From positions 5,658 to 43,515 of the IMG/VR virus record IMGVR_UViG_3300003409_000004: 37,858 nucleotides of DNA, one strand, 5' to 3'. This DNA is from a virus. The notes under the pieces were generated by a model that worked only from the letters and a program-made list of their open reading frames with translations, ran no database searches and was not told the origin of the DNA. Positions 1 to 7,631 of the stretch are shown one piece after another (the first letter of the stretch is position 1; every line of letters begins with the position of its first letter). Both the position numbers and the translations under genes were made by a program.

Positions 1-54
1 GACGACGAAGTACATAACCTAGAGGTACTAGAAGATGAGCAACTACAACAATAA
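1..54 (+). CDS. C-terminal end of an upstream gene (partial)
   Basis: The first reading frame is open from the window edge and reads DDEVHNLEVLEDEQLQQ followed by TAA. It would be the acidic tail of a gene that begins outside the window. The other two forward frames close within the first 21 bases, so this is the only frame that can carry an upstream gene into the window. It would overlap the next start by 20 bases, a spacing also seen elsewhere here (for example 5981-6000). Function cannot be inferred from 17 residues. Confidence 0.4.
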   Translation, partial: DDEVHNLEVLEDEQLQQ

Positions 55-235
55 ACACGACAAAGATGAAACACACCTAGAAGAACTACAACGCAGGCAC
101 AAAGAACTTGACACTCTTATATTAGAGCGTTATAACAACTACACAGTTGATGACGAAGTTCGTAGACTAAAAACTATGAAACTTTGGCTTAGAGATGAAA
201 TTCACAGATTAGAAACTAAACTAGGCGAAGAATGA
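35..235 (+). CDS. YdcH/DUF465-like small coiled-coil protein
   Basis: This is a 66-residue charged helical protein. The pattern of a leading LEELQRRHKELD segment, a short VDD turn, then RRLKTMKLWLRDEIHRLE resembles the YdcH (DUF465) family of small antiparallel coiled-coil proteins, which have the same length and an LK-x-x-KL-x-L+DEI second helix. Family members are widespread in proteobacteria and occur in phages; their role is unknown. There is no signal peptide or membrane segment. The stop overlaps the next start by four bases (ATGA), so it is probably translated together with the following glycosyltransferase-like gene. The family call is by eye. Confidence 0.6.
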   Translation: MSNYNNKHDKDETHLEELQRRHKELDTLILERYNNYTVDDEVRRLKTMKLWLRDEIHRLETKLGEE

Positions 236-1407
236 AAAAAGTATGTTTTTGGTTTGACCGGCCTAATAACAAAGTTAATCTTTGGAACAATATGGAATCT
301 GGGTTTTTACAAGATGATTTATTGTCTAAAATGTATTTTGATTACGAAATAAAATATCGTAATAGAGATAGCATAAAAAAGAGTGATTTAAATTTATATC
401 TAATTGAATTACCATTTCAAGACTTAAAAAAATTCTACGGTCTTTTAAAAAGTAAAGCAGCAAACTGGCTTAGAAATAATCCTTTAGTTAACATTGTAGT
501 TTACCTTCCGCAGGAAGCAGCATTTCTTAATAATGACTGGGACCACTTTTTATTTTTTCACAACGAATTTCCAGAACTTCCTAATAAAAAATATTTTATA
601 TTTGGAAATATAAATGTAAAAAAGAATTATGAAAATACCGATTATAAATCTTTTGACAAAGTTTTTGGATTTGATTATTTTGAATATTGGACATATTTTA
701 ACATTAATCCGATACCTAAAAATTTAATTAATAAAGAAAAAAATTTTTTAAGTTTGAATAGACATTTAACCGGAAAAAGATTAGCGTTATTATCATTATT
801 ACACAAAGAAAATTTATTCGATGCAGGATATGTATCCAATCTAAAAATTTTAAGTCCAGATCCTGCATATATCGAAGATGCTAAAAATTTAGTACAAACA
901 CAAGATAAAAACTATATAAACAAAATTTTAGAAGGACCGCCAAATATTTTAGATACCTATGATTGTTACGAACCGACTGAACACGATAAAGTAAATCTTA
1001 ATCCGTTCTACAATAAATCTTTTTTTAGTTTAATTTCTGAAACTGTAACGTTTGATCTTTTTATTACTGAAAAAACATATAAAGCTATAATTCATCAACA
1101 TCCTTTTATTGTTTGGTCAGCACCGTATACTTTGGAATACTTAAAAAATAAAGGCTACGAAACTTACAGTTCTATTTTTGATGAATCTTATGATAAAGAG
1201 ATTGACGAATCCAAGCGTCTTTATATGATTATCGAAGAAATAAAAAAAATCATAAACTGGTCTAGTAAAGAAAAAAAACAAAAATTTAAATCTGTTCAAC
1301 GAATTGCAGAATATAATAAAAACTTACTCGAAGAAAGAGCAGAACATAATTATAAAAAACAGTGGTATGATATAATAGAAGAGATAATAAATGATCAAAA
1401 AAATTAA
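232..1407 (+). CDS. Putative glycosyltransferase (ITEK-type, GT10/GT47-like C-terminus)
   Basis: This is a 391-residue soluble protein. The best landmark is near residues 265-300: a SET tripeptide around E270, then FITEKTYKAI and HPFIVWSAP. Family GT10 fucosyltransferases and exostosin-type enzymes carry a similar acidic residue plus (V/I)TEK and a following PV-type strand in the sugar-nucleotide site. A second landmark is FLSLNRHLTGKR at 172-183, which resembles the start of the C-terminal Rossmann half of such proteins. The donor and acceptor are unknown. It lies before a 2OG oxygenase, a Gfo/Idh/MocA oxidoreductase and a dehydrogenase, all overlapping, which suggests one operon that builds or alters a glycan. 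The sequence is very A+T-rich with many AAA and TTT codons. The glycosyltransferase role is an inference; the conserved motif is visible. Confidence 0.5.
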   Translation: MKKVCFWFDRPNNKVNLWNNMESGFLQDDLLSKMYFDYEIKYRNRDSIKKSDLNLYLIELPFQDLKKFYGLLKSKAANWLRNNPLVNIVVYLPQEAAFLNNDWDHFLFFHNEFPELPNKKYFIFGNINVKKNYENTDYKSFDKVFGFDYFEYWTYFNINPIPKNLINKEKNFLSLNRHLTGKRLALLSLLHKENLFDAGYVSNLKILSPDPAYIEDAKNLVQTQDKNYINKILEGPPNILDTYDCYEPTEHDKVNLNPFYNKSFFSLISETVTFDLFITEKTYKAIIHQHPFIVWSAPYTLEYLKNKGYETYSSIFDESYDKEIDESKRLYMIIEEIKKIINWSSKEKKQKFKSVQRIAEYNKNLLEERAEHNYKKQWYDIIEEIINDQKN

Positions 1408-1927
1408 TTTAGATTACGATTTTAGTGTTTTTTTAAATGCAGACTACAATCAACATCACGGAAGTTGTATTTCTTATCAACGTAGAGAACAAAACGATAT
1501 TCATAACACTGTGGGAGGATTTCCTGCAAGTTATCACGAAAATAATACTCGTATTCAACAACTATGGTTTGATAACTCAGAACTAGATTATGCTGCACTA
1601 AGTGATAGACTAGGTATAGAAGTAATAACAGTAAGTGCAATACTTCAGCCTCCTGGAAACGTTGTTACTTTGCATAGAGATACATTTTTTAAAATAAACA
1701 AAATGTTTCCAACTAATAGTAGACAAAAAGTCAGAGCTAATGTATACTTAGAAGACTGGAAGGTTGGACATTTTATAAACTATCAAGATGAAACTTTAGA
1801 ATGGCAAACTAGCACACATTGGAAGCAAGGTGAAGGATTTATTTGGGATAGTAATCATTTACATTTAAGTGCTAATGCTGGACTAGAACCTAAATATACT
1901 TTACAAATATCAGGATTTTTAAAATGA
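1391..1927 (+). CDS. 2OG-Fe(II) oxygenase-like protein
   Basis: This 178-residue protein fits a double-stranded beta-helix dioxygenase. It has an HxD pair at H95-D97 (LHRDT) right after a PPGN turn, a distal histidine at H158 (or H156) in the segment NHLHLSANAG, and a basic residue K168 on the next strand where 2-oxoglutarate is usually bound. Known enzymes of this fold hydroxylate amino acids, peptides, sugars or nucleic acids; the substrate here is unknown. It overlaps the glycosyltransferase-like gene by 17 bases and the next oxidoreductase by 4 bases. It is the first of eight 2OG-like proteins in the window, but lies 19 kb away from the main group and does not look like a close copy of any of them. 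Confidence 0.65.
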   Translation: MIKKINLDYDFSVFLNADYNQHHGSCISYQRREQNDIHNTVGGFPASYHENNTRIQQLWFDNSELDYAALSDRLGIEVITVSAILQPPGNVVTLHRDTFFKINKMFPTNSRQKVRANVYLEDWKVGHFINYQDETLEWQTSTHWKQGEGFIWDSNHLHLSANAGLEPKYTLQISGFLK

Positions 1928-2805
1928 CTAGTTTAATTATAGGTATGGGTATTGGCGGATTATATCAGTCCGTTCTTACTACATTAGGTTATGATATTGT
2001 AACTGTAGATGCTAATCCAGAAAAGGATGCAGACTTTTTAGATGTAGATTCAGCAATAGAAAAACATTTGAAATTTGATACTGTACATGTTTGTACTCCT
2101 AATTTTACACATAAAGAATTAACAGAAAAAGTTGCTCCTGTTAGTAAAATTGTTTTTGTAGAAAAACCGGGATTTAAAAATTCATCAGAATGGATAGATG
2201 TAAATTCTAAATTTCCAAATACACGTATTATGATGATTAAAAATAATATGTGGAGAGACAATATTCCAGACTTACAAACCAAGGCAAAACTAGCGGATGC
2301 TGTTACTATCGAATGGATTCGTCGTAACTGTATTCCTAATCCTGGTAGTTGGTTTACTGATAAACAACGAGCATATGGCGGTGTTAGCAGAGACTTAATG
2401 CCACACATGTTAAGTCTCTATATTGCACTGAATCCAACTTGGACTCCTAATTCTTTACCTACATTATACGATGTTACTCAACAATGGCAATTAGATGAAA
2501 TAGATAGTACAGAATATGGTGTTATCGATCCAAACGGTGTACACAATGTTGATGATAGATGTATCATAGAGTTTGGAGATAACTGGCATTTAGAATCTAA
2601 CTGGCGTAGTATGGGCAAAGAAAGCAGTGCTATAGAGTTTAAAGTTAACGGAGAAGTTGTACATCGTTTCGAATTAGGGTGGTGCCCGGAAGATGCATAC
2701 CTAAATATGGTGAAAGATGCTGTAAAAAACCTAAATAACGATGAGTTTTGGAAGGAACAACTTGAACAAGATACGTGGATTCACCGGCAATTGGAAAAAT
2801 TATGA
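1924..2805 (+). CDS. Gfo/Idh/MocA family oxidoreductase
   Basis: This 293-residue protein has an N-terminal Rossmann fold with GMGIGG at 7-12 and an acidic residue (D29) at the end of the second strand. It then has VHVCTPNFTHKEL at 54-66 and the family hallmark EKP at 80-82. In the C-terminal half YGGVSRDLMPH gives the conserved GG...D157...H161 catalytic pair. Relatives use NAD(P)H to oxidise or reduce sugars, inositols or biliverdin. At 293 residues it is somewhat shorter than the common 330-390. It overlaps both neighbours by 4 bases (ATGA) and sits between a 2OG oxygenase and a zinc-type dehydrogenase, which suggests a small-molecule or sugar pathway. Family assignment is firm; the substrate is unknown. 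Confidence 0.85.
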   Translation: MTSLIIGMGIGGLYQSVLTTLGYDIVTVDANPEKDADFLDVDSAIEKHLKFDTVHVCTPNFTHKELTEKVAPVSKIVFVEKPGFKNSSEWIDVNSKFPNTRIMMIKNNMWRDNIPDLQTKAKLADAVTIEWIRRNCIPNPGSWFTDKQRAYGGVSRDLMPHMLSLYIALNPTWTPNSLPTLYDVTQQWQLDEIDSTEYGVIDPNGVHNVDDRCIIEFGDNWHLESNWRSMGKESSAIEFKVNGEVVHRFELGWCPEDAYLNMVKDAVKNLNNDEFWKEQLEQDTWIHRQLEKL

Positions 2806-3698
2806 ATAGATTACTAGCAACAGACGGACAAGGATATTTTTTCGAAACAGAGTTTAATGTTAATAAACTTGAAGAGAATGAAATACAAGTAAAATCGGTG
2901 TTAACAGGCGTTTGTAGAAGCGATGTTGATATGATGCAAGGAAACTTTGGGCCTTTGCCGTTGAGTATGCAAGGGCACGAAGGGTTAGGTGAAGTTATTG
3001 ACAAAGGCGGCAACGTTACAGATGTTGAAATAGGTGACTTTGTAGCAACAAGAGGTGAGCCAGCATATGCAGATATTTACAATGCAAAACATCGTGAATA
3101 TGTAAGGGTCCCTTCAGCTGATCCTAAATATATTTTAGAGCCTGTGGCATGTGGGATTAATATTGTTATACAATCGTTGGATCAATTAATTACTCGAAGC
3201 GGTTCTTCAAAAAGATTACTTATACTAGGTAGTGGATTTCTAGCCTGGATTGCTTATAACACTTTAAAAATAAAAAATTTAGAGTTTGATATAGATGTAA
3301 TTGGACGTAGTAATAAAGATTTATGGGGAGATATTCTTAAATCAGAATATTCAGGGGAATATGATGTTGTTATAGACCTTAGTTCGCATAACTATATTTT
3401 TGAACAGCCTATATTAAAAAATGAAGCACTAGTTGTATTCGGTGTGCAAAAAAATACACAAACAGATTTTAGTAATCTGTTATGGAAAGCCTGTACAATG
3501 ATATTTCCTAGTCCTCGCACTGAAAAATTTTATAGTTGTATGCAATATGCGGCAGAATGGATTGAAAAAGGTACATTAAAAGTTGACAAGTTCTGGACAA
3601 AAAGTTATAATAGAAACACAAACTGGAAAAGTGCGTTTGAAGACAGCATTAATAGAGCGCCTGGGTTCAGCAGAGCATACATTAATTGGAGAGCATAA
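2802..3698 (+). CDS. Zinc-type medium-chain dehydrogenase/reductase, short form
   Basis: The chosen start is the ATG that overlaps the previous stop as ATGA; an in-frame GTG 27 bases upstream is less likely. The 298-residue product has the catalytic-zinc region GVCRSDVDMM (C38), the GHE motif at 58-60, a GD-x-V turn at 78-81 and EPVACG at 113-118, then a GSGFLA dinucleotide loop. These are marks of the alcohol/sorbitol dehydrogenase superfamily. The usual four-cysteine structural zinc loop after GD-x-V is missing, and the protein is about 40-50 residues shorter than typical members. It follows a Gfo/Idh/MocA enzyme, so both may act on the same sugar or polyol. The superfamily is clear; substrate and full activity are not. 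Confidence 0.8.
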   Translation: MNRLLATDGQGYFFETEFNVNKLEENEIQVKSVLTGVCRSDVDMMQGNFGPLPLSMQGHEGLGEVIDKGGNVTDVEIGDFVATRGEPAYADIYNAKHREYVRVPSADPKYILEPVACGINIVIQSLDQLITRSGSSKRLLILGSGFLAWIAYNTLKIKNLEFDIDVIGRSNKDLWGDILKSEYSGEYDVVIDLSSHNYIFEQPILKNEALVVFGVQKNTQTDFSNLLWKACTMIFPSPRTEKFYSCMQYAAEWIEKGTLKVDKFWTKSYNRNTNWKSAFEDSINRAPGFSRAYINWRA

Positions 3699-4213
3699 TG
3701 CTTGATACAGAAAAAAGACAACAAGTTGTATATTTTACAGGCACAGAAGTAGAACATACAATCTGCTATGGGATGAAAACATTATTTGTAGTTGGAACTC
3801 CACCATTAGAAGAAATCTTAACAAAGGCGGAGGAACACGACGTTGAACAAATTTATTTTGGAACTAGTCAAAGTTTTCAACCTAAAGAACTTACAAATGA
3901 AGAATACGAACCTTGGGATAACGTTATTGTCGGATGCTTGAAAAAAGATTATTGGGTGGCATTAGATTTCGGAGTTGAACATATTGAAGGTGTATTAGAG
4001 TCTAGTTATTCAGAATATGAAAAATTTATTCCTATGATTAGTGTAAAAATTCCGTACATTGATCAACTAAACTATAATGCAACATTAAAAATTGATGATC
4101 GTACTTGGGGTGCTACTAATCCCGGAGTATGGACTCATCATTTACAAAGTCTTATGAGTAAAGAAAATTATACTCATTGGGGGCAATATACTGTTGACAA
4201 ACCTGTAGAATAA
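3698..4213 (+). CDS. Conserved phage protein, unknown function
   Basis: Translation most likely begins at the ATG at 3698, which overlaps the previous TAA by one base. The product has 171 residues, is soluble, and has no catalytic motif that I can name. Landmarks are VYFTGTEVEHT near the start, the core stretch WVALDFGVEHIEG, and a C-terminal ATLKIDDRTWGATNPGVW. I recall similar proteins in marine T4-like phages, where they are listed as hypothetical. It appears to be the first gene of the phage core type after the accessory block. A consensus promoter for the next gene lies over its last codons. Confidence 0.7.
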   Translation: MLDTEKRQQVVYFTGTEVEHTICYGMKTLFVVGTPPLEEILTKAEEHDVEQIYFGTSQSFQPKELTNEEYEPWDNVIVGCLKKDYWVALDFGVEHIEGVLESSYSEYEKFIPMISVKIPYIDQLNYNATLKIDDRTWGATNPGVWTHHLQSLMSKENYTHWGQYTVDKPVE

Positions 4214-4222
4214 AGGTATAAT
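4194..4222 (+). promoter_or_regulatory. Sigma70-type promoter, perfect consensus
   Basis: TTGACA at 4194-4199, a 17-base spacer, then TATAAT at 4217-4222. Both hexamers match the bacterial housekeeping consensus exactly. Transcription would start about 8 bases before the ATG at 4230, so the leader is very short or the message nearly leaderless. Confidence 0.8.
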
Positions 4223-4229
4223 ATAAACA

Positions 4230-4700
4230 ATGCAAAAAGAATCATATTGGGACTATATGAGTCGTAGAATAAAAGAAGAAGATCAAAAAATGAATCAACA
4301 AGATGCACTGAATAAGGCTAGTAGAAGTATTTGGGTAACCTTTCAAAAAGAAGGTGTACACAAATATCCGGGTGCAGACACTGATCCTAAACTAGCAACA
4401 GGAGACTGGGACGATGTTTCGTTTCTAGGTGTTCCACATCGTCACATCTTCCACTTTAGAGTACGCATTCAAGTGTTCCACAATGATCGCGACATTGAAT
4501 TCATCCAGTTTAAACGTTGGATGGAACGTCTATACAATGTAGAAGGCGTACTACAACTAGATTACAAGTCATGTGAAATGATTGCAGATGACTTGTATAA
4601 AGAAATCTCCGCAAAGTATCCCGGCCGCTTTGTAGAGATCAGCGTAGCTGAAGATAATGAAAATGGCTGTTCAATCTTTTATCCAAACGAGGAAAAATAA
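4230..4700 (+). CDS. Conserved phage protein; possible degenerate T-fold (QueD/PTPS-like)
   Basis: This 156-residue protein sits directly behind a perfect consensus promoter. I do not recognise it as a named enzyme, but the order of its elements resembles 6-pyruvoyl-tetrahydropterin synthase/QueD: HRHIFHFRVRI (like the QueD HGH-F-V strand), then EFIQFKRWMERLY (like DF-x-x-LK), then KSCEMIADDLY (like PTSE-x-LA), then VEISVAEDNENGCSIFY (like V-x-V-x-E...GC-x-Y). The LDH motif is reduced to LDY and the upstream catalytic cysteine region is not obvious, so it may be inactive or a different T-fold protein. FolE (9700) and QueE (10905), the enzymes before and after QueD in the preQ0 pathway, are in the same window. 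Existence of the gene is secure; the T-fold idea is inference. Confidence 0.75.
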   Translation: MQKESYWDYMSRRIKEEDQKMNQQDALNKASRSIWVTFQKEGVHKYPGADTDPKLATGDWDDVSFLGVPHRHIFHFRVRIQVFHNDRDIEFIQFKRWMERLYNVEGVLQLDYKSCEMIADDLYKEISAKYPGRFVEISVAEDNENGCSIFYPNEEK

Positions 4701-4701
4701 A

Positions 4702-4902
4702 ATGTCAAATCGTTTCCCTCCAGTCAACAAAGTTTTTGATGATTTGGATCGTTACAGGGACTTTTGCCGCTATGAAGGCAAAGTATATGATGAGGCTGCT
4801 CTCTACAATGAGAGTGATCGTAACTGGGTTGCATACAAAAAGTATCAAGGATACTTGCGAGCAAAAGCTCGTAATGCGGGCCGTAACATTCGGAGTAACT
4901 AA
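4702..4902 (+). CDS. Small conserved phage protein, unknown function
   Basis: The likely start is the ATG at 4702, just after the previous TAA; the frame stays open further upstream inside the preceding gene, but that part is a shadow. The 66-residue product is rich in Tyr, Arg and Asp and begins MSNRFPPVNKVFDDLDRY. The phrase FDDLDRYRDFC...DEAALYN recurs, as I recall, in small hypothetical proteins of marine T4-like phages. There is no membrane segment. It ends one base before the ATG of the glycosyltransferase at 4903, so the two are probably co-translated from the 4194 promoter. Confidence 0.7.
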   Translation: MSNRFPPVNKVFDDLDRYRDFCRYEGKVYDEAALYNESDRNWVAYKKYQGYLRAKARNAGRNIRSN

Positions 4903-6000
4903 ATGACAGTTTACATCGTAGACATTGAAGCAGTTGATACTCGCTACACCAAGCAGTGGAAAGAACACTTGCCTAAGCAGTTAAAAAATGCTGGTCTCGA
5001 TGTAGTTGTTATCAGTGGTGGGGAAGTACCTCAGGCAACTACGCCTGGGGCTTTCCTTAACTTTGCTGGCACTAACAACTATAAAAGTCAGCAAATGTTA
5101 GAAATATCAGAATTATTCGCTAAAGGAGCGATAAAGGATGGAGACTACTTCCTTTATACAGATGCTTGGAACCCTACCGTTATCCAGTTACGGTACATGG
5201 CTGAGTTACTTGGAGTGGCCATACGCTGTGGCGGTTTATGGCATGCTGGTAGCTATGATCCTCAAGACTTCCTCGGACGACTGATAGGCGATAAACCTTG
5301 GGTACGACGAGCAGAACAAAGTATGTACTATACATACGATGACAACTTTTTTGCAAGCAACTTTCACATTGAAATGTTCATGCGTACACTGCTCAATGAA
5401 TATGCAAATGAAAATCCGTGGATTGAAGAAGATGTAGAAGAAGCACTTGCAGGTAAATGCGACAACATTAGTCGTGTAGGTTGGCCCATGGAGTATCTTA
5501 AAGCTAGTCTTGTACCCTACAGTGGCATGGATAAACAGAATATTATTTTGTTTCCGCATCGTATTGCTCCAGAAAAACAACCAGAAATATTCCGTGACTT
5601 AAAAGAAGCACTTCCTCAATATGAGTTTGTTGTGTGTCAAGAACGTGAACTCTCTAAAAATGAATACCACAACTTGTTAGGTGAAGCAAAACTTGTGTTT
5701 TCTGCTAACCTACAAGAAACTTTGGGCATTAGCTGGTATGAAGGTGCTCTTGTAAATGCTATTCCTATGGTTCCTGATAGATTAAGTTATTCAGAGATGG
5801 CTATAGATGAGTTTAAGTATCCAAGCGAATGGACAGAGGACTTTGCAGCTTATAAAGCAAACAAAGACAAGGTTATTGCTCGCATTCAGGACTACATGGA
5901 TAACTATGACAACTATCTAGTAGCATTAGACAAACAGCGTACAAAGTTAAACAAAGACTATTTCAGCGGAGCGGCATTATATGACGCAATCAAAAGATAA
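4903..6000 (+). CDS. GT-B fold glycosyltransferase (GT4-like)
   Basis: This is a 365-residue protein. The C-terminal half has the layout of GT-B enzymes: a strand IILFPHRIAPEKQPEIF, which matches the start of the nucleotide-sugar domain; then YEFVVCQ; then the donor-site helix ETLGISWYEGALVNAIPMVPD, in which the E...G...E/A...G-type pattern of GT4 enzymes is recognisable. The N-terminal half contains DGDYFLYTDAWNP, typical of the acceptor domain. It probably moves a sugar from a nucleotide sugar to DNA, a virion protein or a host glycan; the target is not shown by the sequence. It has no membrane segment. Its 3' end overlaps the next gene by 20 bases. Class confidence is good, substrate unknown. 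Confidence 0.75.
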   Translation: MTVYIVDIEAVDTRYTKQWKEHLPKQLKNAGLDVVVISGGEVPQATTPGAFLNFAGTNNYKSQQMLEISELFAKGAIKDGDYFLYTDAWNPTVIQLRYMAELLGVAIRCGGLWHAGSYDPQDFLGRLIGDKPWVRRAEQSMYYTYDDNFFASNFHIEMFMRTLLNEYANENPWIEEDVEEALAGKCDNISRVGWPMEYLKASLVPYSGMDKQNIILFPHRIAPEKQPEIFRDLKEALPQYEFVVCQERELSKNEYHNLLGEAKLVFSANLQETLGISWYEGALVNAIPMVPDRLSYSEMAIDEFKYPSEWTEDFAAYKANKDKVIARIQDYMDNYDNYLVALDKQRTKLNKDYFSGAALYDAIKR

Positions 6001-6394
6001 TAATATAGAAATAACTTCAGACGACACTAGCTTTACAATCAAGTTGGATGAAACCTACGGTGCAACTACTTCCTACATAGACGGCATAGATTCAGGCAGT
6101 GTTGTGTACAGTTCTGTGGATTCAATGGCTGATACGATTACATTAGATTTAAGTGATATAACTTTAGATGGTATTGTAGACACGAATCCAGGTCAATATA
6201 ACTTTAACTGGACCTATGAACAAAAAGAGTTTGAAAACTGTTTGCCTGGCTTAGACGAAGTTAACAAAATGTGCGAAGTATATCCTGGGCTTGCAAAAGC
6301 ATATGAAAACTTTAAAACAGCATACAAACTTGTAGAACAAGATTACAAAGGCAAAAAGAAGGCAGGAGAAATAGACGATGACATTCCGTTCTAA
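5981..6394 (+). CDS. Conserved phage protein with a C-terminal SSB-like tip (DDDIPF)
   Basis: This is a 137-residue acidic protein. The N-terminal half is rich in Thr, Ser, Asp and Ile, with repeated short beta-like strands. The C-terminal half is helical (about residues 80-125, with KLVEQDYKGKKK). The last six residues are DDDIPF, identical to the C-terminal tip of bacterial single-stranded DNA-binding protein, which recruits PriA, RecQ, RecO, exonuclease I and the polymerase clamp-loader chi subunit through the terminal Pro-Phe. No OB-fold is evident. I recall marine T4-like phage relatives without an assigned role. It may dock host SSB partners, or the match may be chance. It overlaps the gene before it by 20 bases and the gene after it by 17. 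Confidence 0.75.
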   Translation: MTQSKDNNIEITSDDTSFTIKLDETYGATTSYIDGIDSGSVVYSSVDSMADTITLDLSDITLDGIVDTNPGQYNFNWTYEQKEFENCLPGLDEVNKMCEVYPGLAKAYENFKTAYKLVEQDYKGKKKAGEIDDDIPF

Positions 6395-6815
6395 ACTGTT
6401 AACTTGGTTGGATAACATTGGTCGTAAGCGGGTTATCATGGATCGCTATTGCAACGAACCTTACCTAACTCGCTACTACTTGTTTTTAAAAGACCGCAAA
6501 TGGTTTCCGTTTAATGTGTTCTTACACAACTTTCACAAAGGAGATTTAGATGACTTACATGATCACCCTTGGCCTTACTTTACTTTTATTTTGCGTGGCG
6601 GTTATTGGGAGCATACGCCTAAAGGCAAGTTCTGGCGTAGCCCAGGGCACTTTCGTTTTTGCGGGCCTCGTTCTCTTCATCGCATTGAACTTGAATCTGG
6701 CGTTGATACTTGGACACTATTTGTTCCCGGTCCTAAACTAAGAGAATGGGGATTCATTCGCAACGGTGAATGGGTTGACAATCACACATACTTAAAGGAA
6801 AAATATGAGCATTAA
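6378..6815 (+). CDS. Cupin-fold protein
   Basis: This 145-residue protein is compatible with a single cupin barrel: LHDHPWPYFTFILRGGYWE at 60-78 supplies H61, H63 and E78, and SLHRIEL at 99-105 supplies H101. This is the usual set of metal ligands (HxH...E...H). Proteins of this kind bind Fe, Mn, Ni or Zn and may be dioxygenases, isomerases or simple metal-binding proteins. The central WSL-like segment FRSPGHFRF and the C-terminal FVPGPKLREWGF are phage-family landmarks I recall from marine phages. It overlaps its neighbours by 17 and 11 bases, within the same run of genes as the phosphoribosyltransferase and HIT protein. The fold is likely; the reaction is unknown. Confidence 0.75.
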   Translation: MTFRSKLLTWLDNIGRKRVIMDRYCNEPYLTRYYLFLKDRKWFPFNVFLHNFHKGDLDDLHDHPWPYFTFILRGGYWEHTPKGKFWRSPGHFRFCGPRSLHRIELESGVDTWTLFVPGPKLREWGFIRNGEWVDNHTYLKEKYEH

Positions 6816-7365
6816 GAAACACTATTATTCATGGCAGGATATAGAAGACGCCTGTGTAAACATTGCATTGCAGATGTACAAGGATAACTGGCGTCCTGAC
6901 TATATTGTAGGCATTACTCGCGGTGGCAATGTACCTGCTACTATTTTAAGTAATATGTTAGGCGTTCGCGGAGATGCCCTTAAAGTAAGTTTAAGGGACA
7001 ATCAAGGCGGGGAAAGTGAAACTAATTGCTGGATGAGCGAGGATGCATTTGGTTATGTTGACGAAGAAGAACGAGAAACTCTTAAAAGTCGTTGGGATTT
7101 ACACAAGCGTAAAAACATTCTTATTGTAGATGATATCAACGACACTGGTGCTACATTTAACTGGATTAAACAAGACTGGCAGTCAAGTTGTATGCCAAAC
7201 GAAGAAACTTGGAATACTGTATGGCACAATAATGTTCGTTTTGCTACTATCACAGACAACTTGTCTTCAGAGTTTGACGGCAAAGTAGATTATAGCGTAC
7301 ACGAAGTTAATAAAGCCGAAGAAGATGTTTGGCTTGTATATCCATGGGAGAATGTAGGTCAATGA
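6805..7365 (+). CDS. Type I phosphoribosyltransferase
   Basis: This is a 186-residue enzyme. Residues 105-117 (ILIVDDINDTGAT) form the PRPP-binding loop that defines type I phosphoribosyltransferases: two hydrophobic residues, two acidic residues, then DTGAT. Upstream, DYIVGITRGGNVPA at 32-45 is the first strand and PPi loop found in purine enzymes such as Gpt and Hpt. The size fits a xanthine/guanine/hypoxanthine phosphoribosyltransferase. The family uses PRPP to salvage a base to its nucleotide, which would help nucleotide supply during infection. An insertion of roughly 30 residues lies between the two motifs. It overlaps the cupin gene and the next small gene (ATGA), so is probably co-translated with them. 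The base specificity cannot be told. Confidence 0.85.
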   Translation: MSIKKHYYSWQDIEDACVNIALQMYKDNWRPDYIVGITRGGNVPATILSNMLGVRGDALKVSLRDNQGGESETNCWMSEDAFGYVDEEERETLKSRWDLHKRKNILIVDDINDTGATFNWIKQDWQSSCMPNEETWNTVWHNNVRFATITDNLSSEFDGKVDYSVHEVNKAEEDVWLVYPWENVGQ

Positions 7366-7631
7366 TTAGCAGAGAAGAATGTTGGAACTTAATGGAAGAC
7401 TTAAACAGTCAAGCCTATGACGAAGTTTATGAGCAGTGGGAAGAAGCCGGCGATGATGAAGAACTGCGTGAAGAAGCAGGTGAATCACAACAAAGCATCT
7501 TCTTAGATCTTATTGAAGACGAAACATCAGAAGAACAGTGGGCTGCATTTCAGCACTACTATAAAACAGATGAAGATTTTAAAATCCAGTATGAAGGTTA
7601 TGCTGGAAGACCTATGTGGGGTGTAGAATGA
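7362..7631 (+). CDS. Small acidic protein, unknown function
   Basis: The start is the ATG that overlaps the stop of the phosphoribosyltransferase as ATGA. The 89-residue product is strongly acidic, with many Glu and Asp residues in stretches such as EEAGDDEELREEAGE, and is predicted to be mostly helical. It has no membrane segment and no motif I recognise. It overlaps the following HIT gene by 4 bases. Strongly acidic small phage proteins often bind other proteins or mimic DNA, but nothing here shows that. Confidence 0.65.
   Translation: MISREECWNLMEDLNSQAYDEVYEQWEEAGDDEELREEAGESQQSIFLDLIEDETSEEQWAAFQHYYKTDEDFKIQYEGYAGRPMWGVE

Noticed and set aside
1989-3013. Minus-strand frames inside the Gfo/Idh and dehydrogenase genes
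   Set aside because: They lie opposite well-supported enzymes, and their Ser/Leu/Cys-rich sequence shows no motif.
6550-6741. Hydrophobic plus-strand frame that looks like a membrane protein
   Set aside because: It sits wholly inside the cupin gene, shifted in frame. The hydrophobic run is a by-product of the cupin codons; the cupin ligands are in the other frame.
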